Source of the DNA: Polyangium mundeleinium
GTDB taxonomy: Bacteria > Myxococcota_A > Polyangia > Polyangiales > Polyangiaceae
Reading direction: 5' to 3'
NCBI RefSeq assembly: GCF_028369105.1
Contig: NZ_JAQNDO010000001.1
Location: forward strand, 9,084,501-9,148,500
Length of the DNA stretch: 64,000 nucleotides
Both the position numbers and the translations under genes were made by a program. Within the stretch, counting starts at the first letter, position 1, and the number at the start of each line of letters is the position of its first letter. The notes under the pieces were generated by a model. The model searched no databases, was not told the origin of the DNA, and saw only the letters and a list, made by a program, of their open reading frames with translations. This document shows positions 56,041-64,000 of this stretch, one piece after another.

Positions 56041-56198
56041 TTTACCCCTTCTCCACGCCCTTCCCCATCGGCCGTTCGCGCGTCGCTCGCCATCCTCCGC
56101 TACGCAGCCTGACCCCCCGCGCCCCCAACCCCTCGAAACCATTCACCTCCTTTTTGCTGCGCGCGCGCCCCCTCCTCTGATATCCTCCCGGCCGAGCC

Positions 56199-57263
56199 AT
56201 GACCCAGCTTGCCGCGCGTGTTGGTGATGCGCACACCTGTCCGGCGCATGTCGGGGGGCCGATTCTCCCGCCGGGGTGTACGACCGTCGTCATTGGGGGA
56301 CAGGCCGCCGCGCGGATCGATGATCTGTGCCAATGCCAGGGCCCGACCGACGTGATCAAGACGGGCGCGCCCACCGTGCTCATCGGCGGCAAACCCGCGG
56401 CGCGCAAGGGTGATCTCACGCGGCACGACGGCGTCGTCGCCATGGGGTTTCCCACGGTCCTCATCGGGCCCCTCGCGCCGGGCGACGCCGTGGCCTCGCT
56501 CTTCACCGACGAATATCTGTCCACGCTCGTCGGCAAGGAATGGCAAGGGGCAAACTCCGAGCAATTGAAGAAGGCGATGGAGACGCTCTGGGAGCATCGC
56601 CACGACCCGAACCATCCCGATGTCCAGGAGGCGCTCCGGCAAATCGCGGAGGCGCGCGGCAAGCCGCTCGAGCAGATCCAGCAGGATTGGCAGCGGTATC
56701 AGGCCGCGCTCGCCGAGCAGGAGCGGATCGCCGCGGAGAAGGGCATCGATCCGCCTCCCGGGGTCAACTGGCTCCACGGCGATCACATGGGGAGCACCTC
56801 GCAGCTCCGGTATGGCCAGGTCGCCGGGGATGCGCTGGGGATGGATCCCGTGTTCGGCGCGCTGCTCAATCCGACCGGGGGGCTCGTCGGTCCAGGCAAT
56901 GCGGCGGTCGACGGCAACGACTCCGCGATCGGGTATCACGGCGCCGTGCACGACGCCGGAGGGTATCTGTACAATTATCACAACCAGGGCCCCGGATACG
57001 ATTACCTCGGGCAAGAAGGGCGCGACACGGCGAGCCCGCTCTCCGGTCAGCGGTCCGGGATCTCGTACTGGCGTGACCAGCTGCCCGATCGCAGCGGGGG
57101 GCAGAAGTTCACCGACGGCGCGGGCGACGTGATCATGGATGGGGTCGTCGGGGGGATCGACGGGGTCTCGAACGCCTGGGAGGCCACCAAGGACGCCGTC
57201 TCCGATGCCTACGAGGGCGCCAAGGATTGGGCCTCCGACACCTGGAACAGCCTGTGGGATTAG
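56199..57263 (+). CDS. PAAR-domain protein with C-terminal effector-like region
   Basis: Residues about 1-95 form a PAAR repeat domain (AARVGDAHTCPAHVGGPILPPG, TVVIGGQAAARIDD, TVLIGGKPAARKGDLTRHDG) that caps the VgrG spike of type VI secretion systems. A helical stretch (100-190) is followed by a possible effector part with SAIGYHGAVHDAGGYLYNYH, which has a His-Asp pair reminiscent of phospholipase A2-type sites. The end is rich in small residues (GVVGGIDGVSNAWEATKDAV). No VgrG or T6SS sheath genes lie in the window. Function of the C-terminal part is inferred. The next gene starts 8 bases later. Confidence 0.82.
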   Translation: MTQLAARVGDAHTCPAHVGGPILPPGCTTVVIGGQAAARIDDLCQCQGPTDVIKTGAPTVLIGGKPAARKGDLTRHDGVVAMGFPTVLIGPLAPGDAVASLFTDEYLSTLVGKEWQGANSEQLKKAMETLWEHRHDPNHPDVQEALRQIAEARGKPLEQIQQDWQRYQAALAEQERIAAEKGIDPPPGVNWLHGDHMGSTSQLRYGQVAGDALGMDPVFGALLNPTGGLVGPGNAAVDGNDSAIGYHGAVHDAGGYLYNYHNQGPGYDYLGQEGRDTASPLSGQRSGISYWRDQLPDRSGGQKFTDGAGDVIMDGVVGGIDGVSNAWEATKDAVSDAYEGAKDWASDTWNSLWD

Positions 57264-57271
57264 GGCAAACG

Positions 57272-57862
57272 ATGAAAGCTCATACACTCGAAATCGAGGA
57301 GCTCGCGGCCCTCTGCGGCTTTTTGAACGCGAAGAAGCTCGTGGGCCTCGACGAGGCGATCTTTCACGTGTTCACCGAGGAGAACCTCCCGCGCCTCGTG
57401 GCCAAGCTGAACGAGCACGGCTGGCTCACGCCGGCGGAACGACCGAGCACGTATCACTTCAAGGAAGACCTGATGCAATCCCTGGCGGTCGCCGTCGCGC
57501 CCGAGCTCGCCGTGCTCGCGCGCTCGGAGGCGCAGGCGAAATCGATCGTGTTTTACCTGGCCGGCGACGAGATCACCGAGATCGTGCTCACGGCGGATCG
57601 GGCGCTCGTCGCGCGGATCGAGAGCCAGGACGAAATGGTTGCCCAGGTGATGGCGTTCTTGCAGGGCGCGTGGCCCGGCGAGATCGCGGTCGCCCGCGTG
57701 AAGGGCGAGGCCTTCGACGCGGGGCGCCGCGCAAAGGTCGATGCGCAGGGAACGTTGACGACGAAGACGCCGGGGCTTTTGCCCGGGGATACGTGGAGCG
57801 TCGAGAACGTCACCGCGTTCCTGCGCGGCGCGATGGCCGAGCTACGACCTCCACGAGGGTAG
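57272..57862 (+). CDS. Unknown protein, candidate PAAR partner or immunity protein
   Basis: No family recognised. The 196-residue protein has no signal peptide. It reads MKAHTLEIEELAALCGFLNA, ENLPRLVAKLNEHGWL, YLAGDEITEIVLTADRALVA and ENVTAFLRGAM. It starts 8 bases after the PAAR stop, so it is cotranslated. Small adjacent genes of this type often encode an effector's adaptor, chaperone or immunity protein; this is inference from position. The last bases precede the kinase gene by about 80-95 bases. Confidence 0.65.
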   Translation: MKAHTLEIEELAALCGFLNAKKLVGLDEAIFHVFTEENLPRLVAKLNEHGWLTPAERPSTYHFKEDLMQSLAVAVAPELAVLARSEAQAKSIVFYLAGDEITEIVLTADRALVARIESQDEMVAQVMAFLQGAWPGEIAVARVKGEAFDAGRRAKVDAQGTLTTKTPGLLPGDTWSVENVTAFLRGAMAELRPPRG

Positions 57863-57955
57863 CGATTCCGCGACAAGCCGGTCGCCCGCCGCCGCGGAAA
57901 GGTCCGCGAACCCCCTTCCCCCTCCGCTCGCCTTCGCGTTATGCTCGGCGCCCGC

Positions 57956-59962
57956 ATGGCGTCCGCTGCTCTCGCCGATCCCTTCGCCTGGGTGGGCCAA
58001 ACCATCGACGGCAAGTTCCGCGTCGAGGCGGTCGTCGGCGAGGGCGGGTTCGGCATCGTGTACCGCGCCCTGCACCTCGGGCTCGGCGAGCCGGTCGCCG
58101 TCAAGTGCCTGAAGATCCCAGCTTCCCTCGCCCCGGACGAACGCGAGCGTTTCCAGCACAGCTTCCTCGAAGAAGGGCGCCTGCTCCGCAAGCTCTCGCG
58201 CGCCACGCCCGCGGTCGTTCAGGCCCTCGACGTCGGCGCGGCCGTCGCCCCGAGCGGCGTATGGGCACCGTATCTCGTGCTCGAATGGCTGCACGGACAG
58301 ACACTCGAAGCATTCCTCGCGCGCCGGAACGAGGACAAACAGGGCGGCATGCCCCTCGCCGACGCCTTCGCGCTCCTCGAACCGGCCGCGCTCGCGCTCG
58401 CCGCGGCGCACGACGAGGGCGTCGCGCATCGGGACATCAAGCCCGCGAACCTCTTCCTGGCTTCCCTCGTGGAGGGCACCGCCCCCCACTCCCCCATCGT
58501 GGGGGGCGCAGCCCCGCACACCCCCGCCGGCGCGCCCACGATGAAGGTGCTCGATTTCGGCATCGCCAAGGTCATCGCCGACAATGCCTCGATCACCCGC
58601 GCGATGGAGCAGACCGGGCACGCGCCCTCGATCTTCACGCCGTTTTATGGCGCGCCAGAGCAGTTCAATCGAAGGTTCGGCGCGACCGGGCCCTGGACCG
58701 ACGTGTATGCCCTGGCGCTCGTGCTCGTCGAGCTCTGCACGGGCAAAAGCGCGCTCGTCGGCGACGACGTCACGCAGCTCTACATCGCCACGACCGACGT
58801 CTCGCTCCGGCCCACGCCCCGCACCCACGGCGTACGCACGAGCCACGCTGTCGAGGCCGTCTTTCAGAAGGCGCTCGCGATCGAGCCGCGCGGCCGATAC
58901 ACCTCGGCGCGCCTCTTCTGGGACGCGCTGCGCGAGGCGCTCCCCTCGCCCATCGAAACCGACGCGCCCGGCGTCACCGCGCCCCCGCTCGGCGCCGATA
59001 TCCGCGATCCGCTGACGACCGCCCCGCAGATCGCCGAAATGCGCCCGAGCAAACCCGCCCCTTCCTCGCGGCGCACGCTGTTCGCGGCGATCGGCGCCTG
59101 CACGTTCGTCGCGGCCGCCCTCGCCGCGTCCGTCGTGATCAAGCATCGCGGCGAGGTCGAGCCCATTCCGTCGCTCGCCCGCATGGGCCCCGAGTTTGGC
59201 CACGTGGAGCTGCCGAGCTCGACGCCGGACATGGTCCTCGTGCCCGCGGGCAGCTTCACGATGGGGCACGCGAAGGAAGGGAAGACCGAAAAACCGGCGC
59301 ACACCGTGACGATCTCGAAGCCATTTTACCTCGACCGGACCGAGGTCACGGCAGAGGACTATACGCGCTGCGTGGCCGCGGGGAAGTGCACGCGGAGCGG
59401 CGTGCACGGGCCGGGCGTGGACGAGGCCGAGTCGACGAAGTTCGCGCCGTTCTGCACGGAGCCCGATCCGGCGAAGGCGCGCCACCCCATCAATTGCATC
59501 GACCACGGGCAGGCGGCGAAGCTCTGCGCCTTCCTCGGCAAACGATTGCCGACGGAGGCCGAATGGGAGTACGCCGCGCGTGGCAAGGACGAGCGGCGCT
59601 TTCCCTGGGGCGAGGAGCCCATCGCCTGCACGTTCGGCAATTTCGCGCGCGCGGCGGGCCAGTGCCCGGGGCGCGCCAAAGGCACGATGCCCGTGGGCTC
59701 GTTCCCCGATCACGGCAGTCCCTTCGGCGCGCTCGACATGGCCGGCAACGTCTGGGAATGGGTCGCGGACGGCTTCGAGCCGGGCGCCTACACGAAAAGC
59801 GAGCGCAAGGATCCGCTCGTCGCCACGGGCGCGAAGGGCGTGATCCGGGGCGGCTCCTGGGATTTCGCGTCGAGCGCCGCCAAGTCGACGACACGTTACG
59901 CATTCGACCGCGCCACGGGCCACGTCAGCACGGGCGTGCGCTGCGCGAAGACGGCCGAATAA
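57956..59962 (+). CDS. Ser/Thr kinase with FGE/SUMF1-like sulfatase-modifying domain
   Basis: The Hanks kinase domain has GEGGFGIVYRA (about residue 27), HRDIKPANLF (about 158) and DFGIAK (about 200). One membrane helix (about 377-396, AIGACTFVAAALAASVVI) leads to an extracytoplasmic FGE-type domain (about 420-668: MVLVPAGSFTMG, FYLDRTEVTAEDYTRCV, RLPTEAEWEYAARG, NVWEWVADGF, RGGSWDF). The two parts resemble PpkA-like kinases linked to type VI secretion. FGE folds also occur in binding modules, so the reaction is not assured. ATG 57956 and 57941 are both possible, neither with a strong ribosome site. Confidence 0.88.
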   Translation: MASAALADPFAWVGQTIDGKFRVEAVVGEGGFGIVYRALHLGLGEPVAVKCLKIPASLAPDERERFQHSFLEEGRLLRKLSRATPAVVQALDVGAAVAPSGVWAPYLVLEWLHGQTLEAFLARRNEDKQGGMPLADAFALLEPAALALAAAHDEGVAHRDIKPANLFLASLVEGTAPHSPIVGGAAPHTPAGAPTMKVLDFGIAKVIADNASITRAMEQTGHAPSIFTPFYGAPEQFNRRFGATGPWTDVYALALVLVELCTGKSALVGDDVTQLYIATTDVSLRPTPRTHGVRTSHAVEAVFQKALAIEPRGRYTSARLFWDALREALPSPIETDAPGVTAPPLGADIRDPLTTAPQIAEMRPSKPAPSSRRTLFAAIGACTFVAAALAASVVIKHRGEVEPIPSLARMGPEFGHVELPSSTPDMVLVPAGSFTMGHAKEGKTEKPAHTVTISKPFYLDRTEVTAEDYTRCVAAGKCTRSGVHGPGVDEAESTKFAPFCTEPDPAKARHPINCIDHGQAAKLCAFLGKRLPTEAEWEYAARGKDERRFPWGEEPIACTFGNFARAAGQCPGRAKGTMPVGSFPDHGSPFGALDMAGNVWEWVADGFEPGAYTKSERKDPLVATGAKGVIRGGSWDFASSAAKSTTRYAFDRATGHVSTGVRCAKTAE

Positions 59963-59963
59963 C

Positions 59964-61712
59964 ATGCAAGAGCTCCTCGCGACGCTCTGCGCCTCGCTCC
60001 TCGCGGCACGAACGTTCGAGGGGGCCGCGGGCGCCACGCTCGCGCCCATGCTCGGCCGCGCGTCCGAGGCCCTCGGCGCGGGCCGTCACGCGGGCCGCGG
60101 GCGCATGCTGCGCGGAATGGTGCACCTGCGCCCCGGCGACGGGTATCGAGGCCTCGTGGTGATGGAGCTCGGCGCGGCCGCGGCGCGGCTCATCGAGGCG
60201 GGCACGCCGGCGCACCTGCCCTCGGCGTCGGCGTGGCGATGGGTCGCGACGTACGGGTGCGCGGTGACGATTGACGTGACGCTCGGCAAGGTGGAGCCGC
60301 ACCTCGGCGGGGGCGGCGTCGTGGTGCGCGAGAAGCTCGCCGGGCCGGACGTGGCCTTCGGGCGCGAGAGCGCGGCGCGGTTGCTCGAACGAGCGGCGAC
60401 CCACCTCGCCGTCGTGCCGCTGCGATTGCCAGGCTCGGTGATCGGGATGATCTCCCTCGAGGCCGACTGTCAGGCGGCAATTGGCCGGCTCTTCTGGGGG
60501 CCCGAAGTGCTCGGGGCGCTGCAGCTCCTCGCGGACGTCGCGGCGCCGCACCTCGCGTCGCTGCCCATGGCACCCCCGCCCGCCGCGCCTGCGGACGAGC
60601 TTTTGCCCGTGCTCGGGACGAAGATGGCCGGGCTCGTGCAGATGGCGCGTGTTTTCGCCGAGCAGGAGGAGACGATCCTGCTCGGCGGCCCGACGGGCGC
60701 TGGGAAATCACGCATCGCGCGCTGGTGCCACGCGCAATCGCGCCGCAAGAGCAAGCGCTTCGAGGCGCTCGATCTGATGACGGTGCCCGACGAGCTGCAA
60801 ATGGGCGAGCTCTTCGGGTGGAAAAAGGGCGCCTTCAGCGGCGCCGTCACCGACAACCCAGGCGCCGTGGCGCGCGCCGACGGCGGGACGCTCTTCATCG
60901 ACGAGATCGACAAACTCTCGTTGAAGGCCCAAGCGGGGCTCTTGCAGGTGCTCGAGGAGCGCCGGTATCGCGCGCTCGGCGACGGCTCGGGCGAGCGGCG
61001 CGCGGACGTGCGGTTCCTCGTCGGGACGAACGCGGATCTCGGCGCCGCCGTCGCCGCGGGAAGGTTCCGAGAGGATCTTTATTATCGAATCAACGTGCTG
61101 CCGGTGAAGCTCCTCCCGCTCGACGAGCGCGCGGACGAGATCCCGCCATGGGCGCATTACATGCTCCAGCGACGGCACGCGGAGAGCACGGCCGAAGGGC
61201 GAGCCCACGTCGCGCCGGAGGCGGAGCGGGCGCTCGTCGCGGCGCGCTGGCCTGGCAACCTGCGACAACTCGACAACATCATCCGTCGAGCGTACGCGCT
61301 CGCCCTGGTGGAGCACGGGGGAGCCACGCGCGAAATCACGCTGGAGGCGCGGCACGTCGAGCGCGCGCTCGGATACGAGGGGGGCGGCGGGGCGAAGGAT
61401 CCGGCGTTCGCGTCGATCCGACGGGCCGCGGAGGCGGTCGTCGACGAGGCGGAGAGGCGCGAGGCCGCAGGGGAGGCGCTGGATCTCGATCTGGCCGAGG
61501 CGTTCCGCGGGGTGGTGCTCGGGACGGCGGCGCGCCGCAAGAACAGCAAGGAGGCGGCCTTCCGGCTGCTCGGCAAGGCGGGCGTGGTGCAGAACCGGAA
61601 CCACCAGAAGGCGTTCCGGCGTGAAATCGAGAAGGTGAACACACTCTTCCGCGCGCTCGGGCAGAACGGAGAGGGGCCCTTCGACGATCTCGTCGAGAAG
61701 GACGAGACGTAG
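59964..61712 (+). CDS. Sigma-54-dependent enhancer-binding activator
   Basis: The N-terminal sensor (about 1-215) contains a GAF-like region (SARLLERAATHLAVVPLRLP-like). The AAA+ domain has Walker A GGPTGAGKS (about 240), the sigma-54 contact loop GAFSGAV (about 290; GAFTGA with Ser for Thr), Walker B GGTLFIDEID (about 308) and the sensor region. The C-terminal segment (KNSKEAAFRLLGKAGVVQNR) looks like the DNA-binding helix-turn-helix. It would activate sigma-54 promoters by ATP hydrolysis. The ATG is one base after the kinase stop, so the genes are coupled. A matching promoter lies 129 bases past its end. Confidence 0.88.
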   Translation: MQELLATLCASLLAARTFEGAAGATLAPMLGRASEALGAGRHAGRGRMLRGMVHLRPGDGYRGLVVMELGAAAARLIEAGTPAHLPSASAWRWVATYGCAVTIDVTLGKVEPHLGGGGVVVREKLAGPDVAFGRESAARLLERAATHLAVVPLRLPGSVIGMISLEADCQAAIGRLFWGPEVLGALQLLADVAAPHLASLPMAPPPAAPADELLPVLGTKMAGLVQMARVFAEQEETILLGGPTGAGKSRIARWCHAQSRRKSKRFEALDLMTVPDELQMGELFGWKKGAFSGAVTDNPGAVARADGGTLFIDEIDKLSLKAQAGLLQVLEERRYRALGDGSGERRADVRFLVGTNADLGAAVAAGRFREDLYYRINVLPVKLLPLDERADEIPPWAHYMLQRRHAESTAEGRAHVAPEAERALVAARWPGNLRQLDNIIRRAYALALVEHGGATREITLEARHVERALGYEGGGGAKDPAFASIRRAAEAVVDEAERREAAGEALDLDLAEAFRGVVLGTAARRKNSKEAAFRLLGKAGVVQNRNHQKAFRREIEKVNTLFRALGQNGEGPFDDLVEKDET

Positions 61713-61840
61713 CGTCGCGGGCAACGGCGGCGCGTCGGCGGGAACGCGGGGCGCGTCGCCGCGAACGCCGCAGGTGGCGGGAGCCTCACGTAAACGGTGG
61801 AAACATGCGGGCGGGCGGCAGGAATGCCCGCCGGGCGGGG

Positions 61841-61855
61841 CTGGCCCGACCCTTG
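61841..61855 (+). promoter_or_regulatory. Sigma-54-type promoter upstream of the GH5-like gene
   Basis: TGGCCCG-ACCC-TTGC matches the -24/-12 consensus (TGGCACG-N4-TTGC) with the essential GG and GC at the right spacing and one mismatch. The GH5-like ATG lies 71 bases downstream, a normal leader length. The activator gene just ahead is the obvious candidate regulator. Confidence 0.68.
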
Positions 61856-61925
61856 CGATAGGGCCCTGTCGAAGCGCGTCGACGCCAAGGAAATCGGGCG
61901 ACGCGCACAGGGAGATACGTTTGTC

Positions 61926-63902
61926 ATGAGGAATCATTCTTCTTCGATGGGTCGTGCGCGTGCGACGTGGGGCGGGGCGGCGCTGCTGCTCGTGGCGGGG
62001 ACGCTGGCCGTCGGGCCGGGGTGCGCCGAGGTGGAAGAGGTGGGGACGGAGGAGATGGCCGAGGCGGAGATGGCCGAGGGGGAGACGGCGGAGGCCCCTG
62101 CGGCGGTCATCAGCGCGCCGAGCCGCGTCGGGCCTTACGGGGTGGCGAAGCTCGCCGATGGGACGCCGGCGATCGTCGATGGGAATGGCAATCGTGTGGT
62201 CTTCCACGGGGTCTCGCGGCCTGGCCTCGAATCGACGTGGCACGGCGAGGGGCCGAGCCAGCCGAGCCTCTACATCCCCGTCCCGGATCCGCAGATCCCC
62301 GGCGGCGCGCGCCTCACGCCGGGCATCCACCCGGACGAATATGCCCACATGAAGCAATGGGGCTTCGATACGGTCCGGCTGCCCGTGTCCTGGGATTACC
62401 GCTGTTATGGCGACCGCCTCGCGGACGCCCTCAGCGCGGATCCCGACGCCGATCTGCCCTGCAACAACCCCGCGGTGTGGGAGATCTACTGGCAGATCAT
62501 CAAGGACAACGTGAGGAAGATCCAGGCCCAGGGGATGGACGTGATCCTCGACGTCCGCTCCGACGCGAGCGTGCGGGGCTCGAATGGGGTCAAAGAAAAC
62601 GACTGGAATCACATGCCGCACGTCTGGACGGCCGAGGACGGGACGGCGCAAAACGTCTTCATCGGCCGGAACCTGCAAGGTCAAAACCTCTACGGCAACG
62701 CCGGGGTCGGGAACTTTTTGCGGCGGCTCGGGCACGAGCTCGGGCACAAGCCAGGGCAGCCGAACGACGGGATCGATCGATCCCGCGTGGTCTTCGAGAT
62801 CTTCGACACGCCGCACGTGCCTTGCACGAACACGGCGGATTGGTCCGAGGACGAGATCTGGCGGATCTGGCTCGACGGCACGAAGAACCCGGACGGGTCC
62901 TACGGGACCAAGAACTGCACGTTGCCCAAGGCGGACGGGAGCGGGAGCGTCACGAAGAGCTTTACGTACGCCGGGATGCGGGTGCTGTACGAGCGCGTGC
63001 GCGAGTTCGGCGCGCAGAACGTGGTGCTCGTGCCCGCGATCGACGGGGTCGACCTGCGGCGCGTGTGGCAGCCGCAATACCAGATCACGGGCGCGACGAA
63101 CCTCGCCTACGCGGCAAAGCCGTACTTCTGGTTCGCGAAGGACAACGGCGTCGCGGGCGTCGAGAACCTGGCCACGTTCGAAGCCCTCTTCGATCAGTAC
63201 TTCGGCTACCTGGCGACGCAGGCGCGCCTGTTCCCGGTGGTGATCACGGAGTTCGCTTCGGGCGAGGCGACGAGCTGCACGAATGACGAGGAGGTCGATT
63301 TCCTGCATTCGGTGCTGCTGTATGCGACGCGCCCGAACAGGCAGTTCGGGTGGGCGGCCTGGTCGTGGTTCTTCCCCGATACGCCGGCCTTGCGATGCGG
63401 CTATTACAGCTCGCTCCTCGACGGCTGGCGTGGCCCGGGGGGCGGGGCGCCGGGGGCGAGCCTCCTCGGGCGCGGGGTGCTCGAGTTCCTGAAGGCCACG
63501 CAATACATCTGGCCCGAGGTGACGGTGCTGAACGATTTCACCTGTGACCCGAACGTGCCCGGCACGCTCACCTGGGCGATGAAGCACGCGCTCCCCGGGC
63601 AATGGGTGCGCTTCGCCGTGCCGCGCGACACGAATGGCAACACGACCATGCATACCAGGTGCAACCTCCCGCCCATGAAATGGGGCGTGCGTATGGTCGG
63701 AAATTCGCCCTATGCGCAAGGCGTTTGCTCGGGGGGGCGCACGACGATCGACGGCACCGTCGCCTCCGGCCACGGGCTCGTGCTGGAGGGGAACAACGAC
63801 CTCACGAACATCACGGTGCAGCATTTCCCCGGCACCGAGATCATCGAGCTCTCGCCGTACCAGAGCAGCAACAAGTCCTGGTGCGTGCAGGTCTCCCCGT
63901 GA
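61926..63902 (+). CDS. Glycoside hydrolase family 5-like lipoprotein, probably lacking the acid/base
   Basis: The signal peptide (GAALLLVAGTLAVGPGC) gives a lipoprotein, followed by an acidic linker (EEVGTEEMAEAEMAEGET). GH5-like features are FHGVSRPGLESTW, VRLPVSWDY, MDVILDVRSD, the acid/base region VVFEIFDTPH (about residue 290) and the nucleophile region FPVVITEFASGE (about 439), then FGWAAWSWFF. In active enzymes the acid/base motif is NEP, but here it reads DTP; the usual His in the LDLHH position is also different. It may bind rather than cut sugar. A Cys-rich C-terminal part follows. Start ATG 61926 is preferred over upstream in-frame ATGs. Confidence 0.8.
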   Translation: MRNHSSSMGRARATWGGAALLLVAGTLAVGPGCAEVEEVGTEEMAEAEMAEGETAEAPAAVISAPSRVGPYGVAKLADGTPAIVDGNGNRVVFHGVSRPGLESTWHGEGPSQPSLYIPVPDPQIPGGARLTPGIHPDEYAHMKQWGFDTVRLPVSWDYRCYGDRLADALSADPDADLPCNNPAVWEIYWQIIKDNVRKIQAQGMDVILDVRSDASVRGSNGVKENDWNHMPHVWTAEDGTAQNVFIGRNLQGQNLYGNAGVGNFLRRLGHELGHKPGQPNDGIDRSRVVFEIFDTPHVPCTNTADWSEDEIWRIWLDGTKNPDGSYGTKNCTLPKADGSGSVTKSFTYAGMRVLYERVREFGAQNVVLVPAIDGVDLRRVWQPQYQITGATNLAYAAKPYFWFAKDNGVAGVENLATFEALFDQYFGYLATQARLFPVVITEFASGEATSCTNDEEVDFLHSVLLYATRPNRQFGWAAWSWFFPDTPALRCGYYSSLLDGWRGPGGGAPGASLLGRGVLEFLKATQYIWPEVTVLNDFTCDPNVPGTLTWAMKHALPGQWVRFAVPRDTNGNTTMHTRCNLPPMKWGVRMVGNSPYAQGVCSGGRTTIDGTVASGHGLVLEGNNDLTNITVQHFPGTEIIELSPYQSSNKSWCVQVSP

Positions 63903-64000
63903 CCGTCGAGGGCGGGCGGCGGCCATCGATGGACGCCGCCCGCGGCTCGAAGTAAACAGCCAATCGAACCCTCATCGCCGCAGATCATCACCCGGACGGA

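Noticed and set aside
56199-63902. Complete type VI secretion system
   Set aside because: Only PAAR, kinase and activator-type genes are present; no sheath, baseplate or membrane-complex genes lie in the window.
60708-63926. 1072-codon minus-strand frame
   Set aside because: It is antisense to the activator and GH5-like gene; no domain is seen.

Overview
This window is very GC-rich, densely coding DNA from a bacterium that is almost certainly a myxobacterium of the Polyangiales (Polyangium/Sorangium-like). The clues are eukaryote-type Ser/Thr kinases fused to cyclase/AAA or formylglycine-enzyme-like (FGE-like) domains, a MYXO-CTERM-type C-terminal anchor, many Cys-rich or Gly-linker lipoproteins, a KGGVGR-type ATPase, paired SpoVR/DUF444 genes and a sigma-54 activator with a nearby sigma-54 promoter. 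Gene order and composition look chromosomal. No insertion sequence, prophage, CRISPR array or replication origin was seen.

Layout. 1-4.6 kb: 3'-truncated Ser/Thr kinase with cyclase-like and AAA domains, YdcF-like membrane protein, haemoglobin. 4.9-8.7 kb: a MarR-controlled four-gene acyl-CoA/keto-acid operon (marR, BKACE, enoyl-CoA hydratase, acyl-CoA carboxyltransferase) with ATGA overlaps and a palindromic operator. 8.7-13.9 kb: aat, SRPBCC protein, TPR lipoprotein, SpoVR, DUF444. 14.1-17.1 kb: a lipoprotein with 14 tandem cystine-knot-like modules, a frameshifted remnant, an unknown gene and an inverted pair of hairpin-rich intergenic repeats. 17.1-23.7 kb: two SPFH/flotillin paralogues with NfeD, a 42-bp minisatellite and glnE. 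23.9-25.7 kb: metallophosphoesterase and FHA-GGDEF diguanylate cyclase. 25.7-34.6 kb (minus strand): fni, GAF protein, CheY-like regulator, trpF, beta-helix surface protein, M13 peptidase, then trpB and trpA behind a hairpin. 34.7-37.0 kb: unknown gene coupled to argH. 37.0-41.9 kb: PerR/Fur-rubrerythrin-FeS-DUF3501-thioesterase-PLD-rpiA operon. 42.2-46.0 kb: rpsU, glycosyltransferase, tRNA-Pro(GGG), lipoprotein, free-Met-sulfoxide reductase, peptidoglycan amidase-like protein. 46.1-51 kb: giant KGGVGR-variant ATPase/TPR protein, arfB, SnoaL-like lipoprotein. 51.2-55.7 kb: hybrid PAS histidine kinase, RsbR-type STAS protein, and decayed sequence next to a 43-bp minisatellite. 56.2-63.9 kb: PAAR effector-like protein, small partner, kinase-FGE protein and sigma-54 activator in one direction (a type VI secretion accessory cassette by resemblance), then a sigma-54-type promoter and a GH5-like lipoprotein that lacks the canonical acid/base motif.

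How they work together. Many neighbours overlap by 1-4 bases, which indicates translational coupling. The clearest functional units are the MarR operon, the peroxide-response rubrerythrin operon, the NfeD-flotillin membrane unit, the SpoVR-DUF444 pair and the PAAR-kinase-activator cassette. The most unusual features are the tandem cystine-knot-like lipoprotein, the covarying hairpin repeats, two minisatellites with periods near four helical turns, the hairpin over the trpB start, and the PAAR/sigma-54/GH5-like block.
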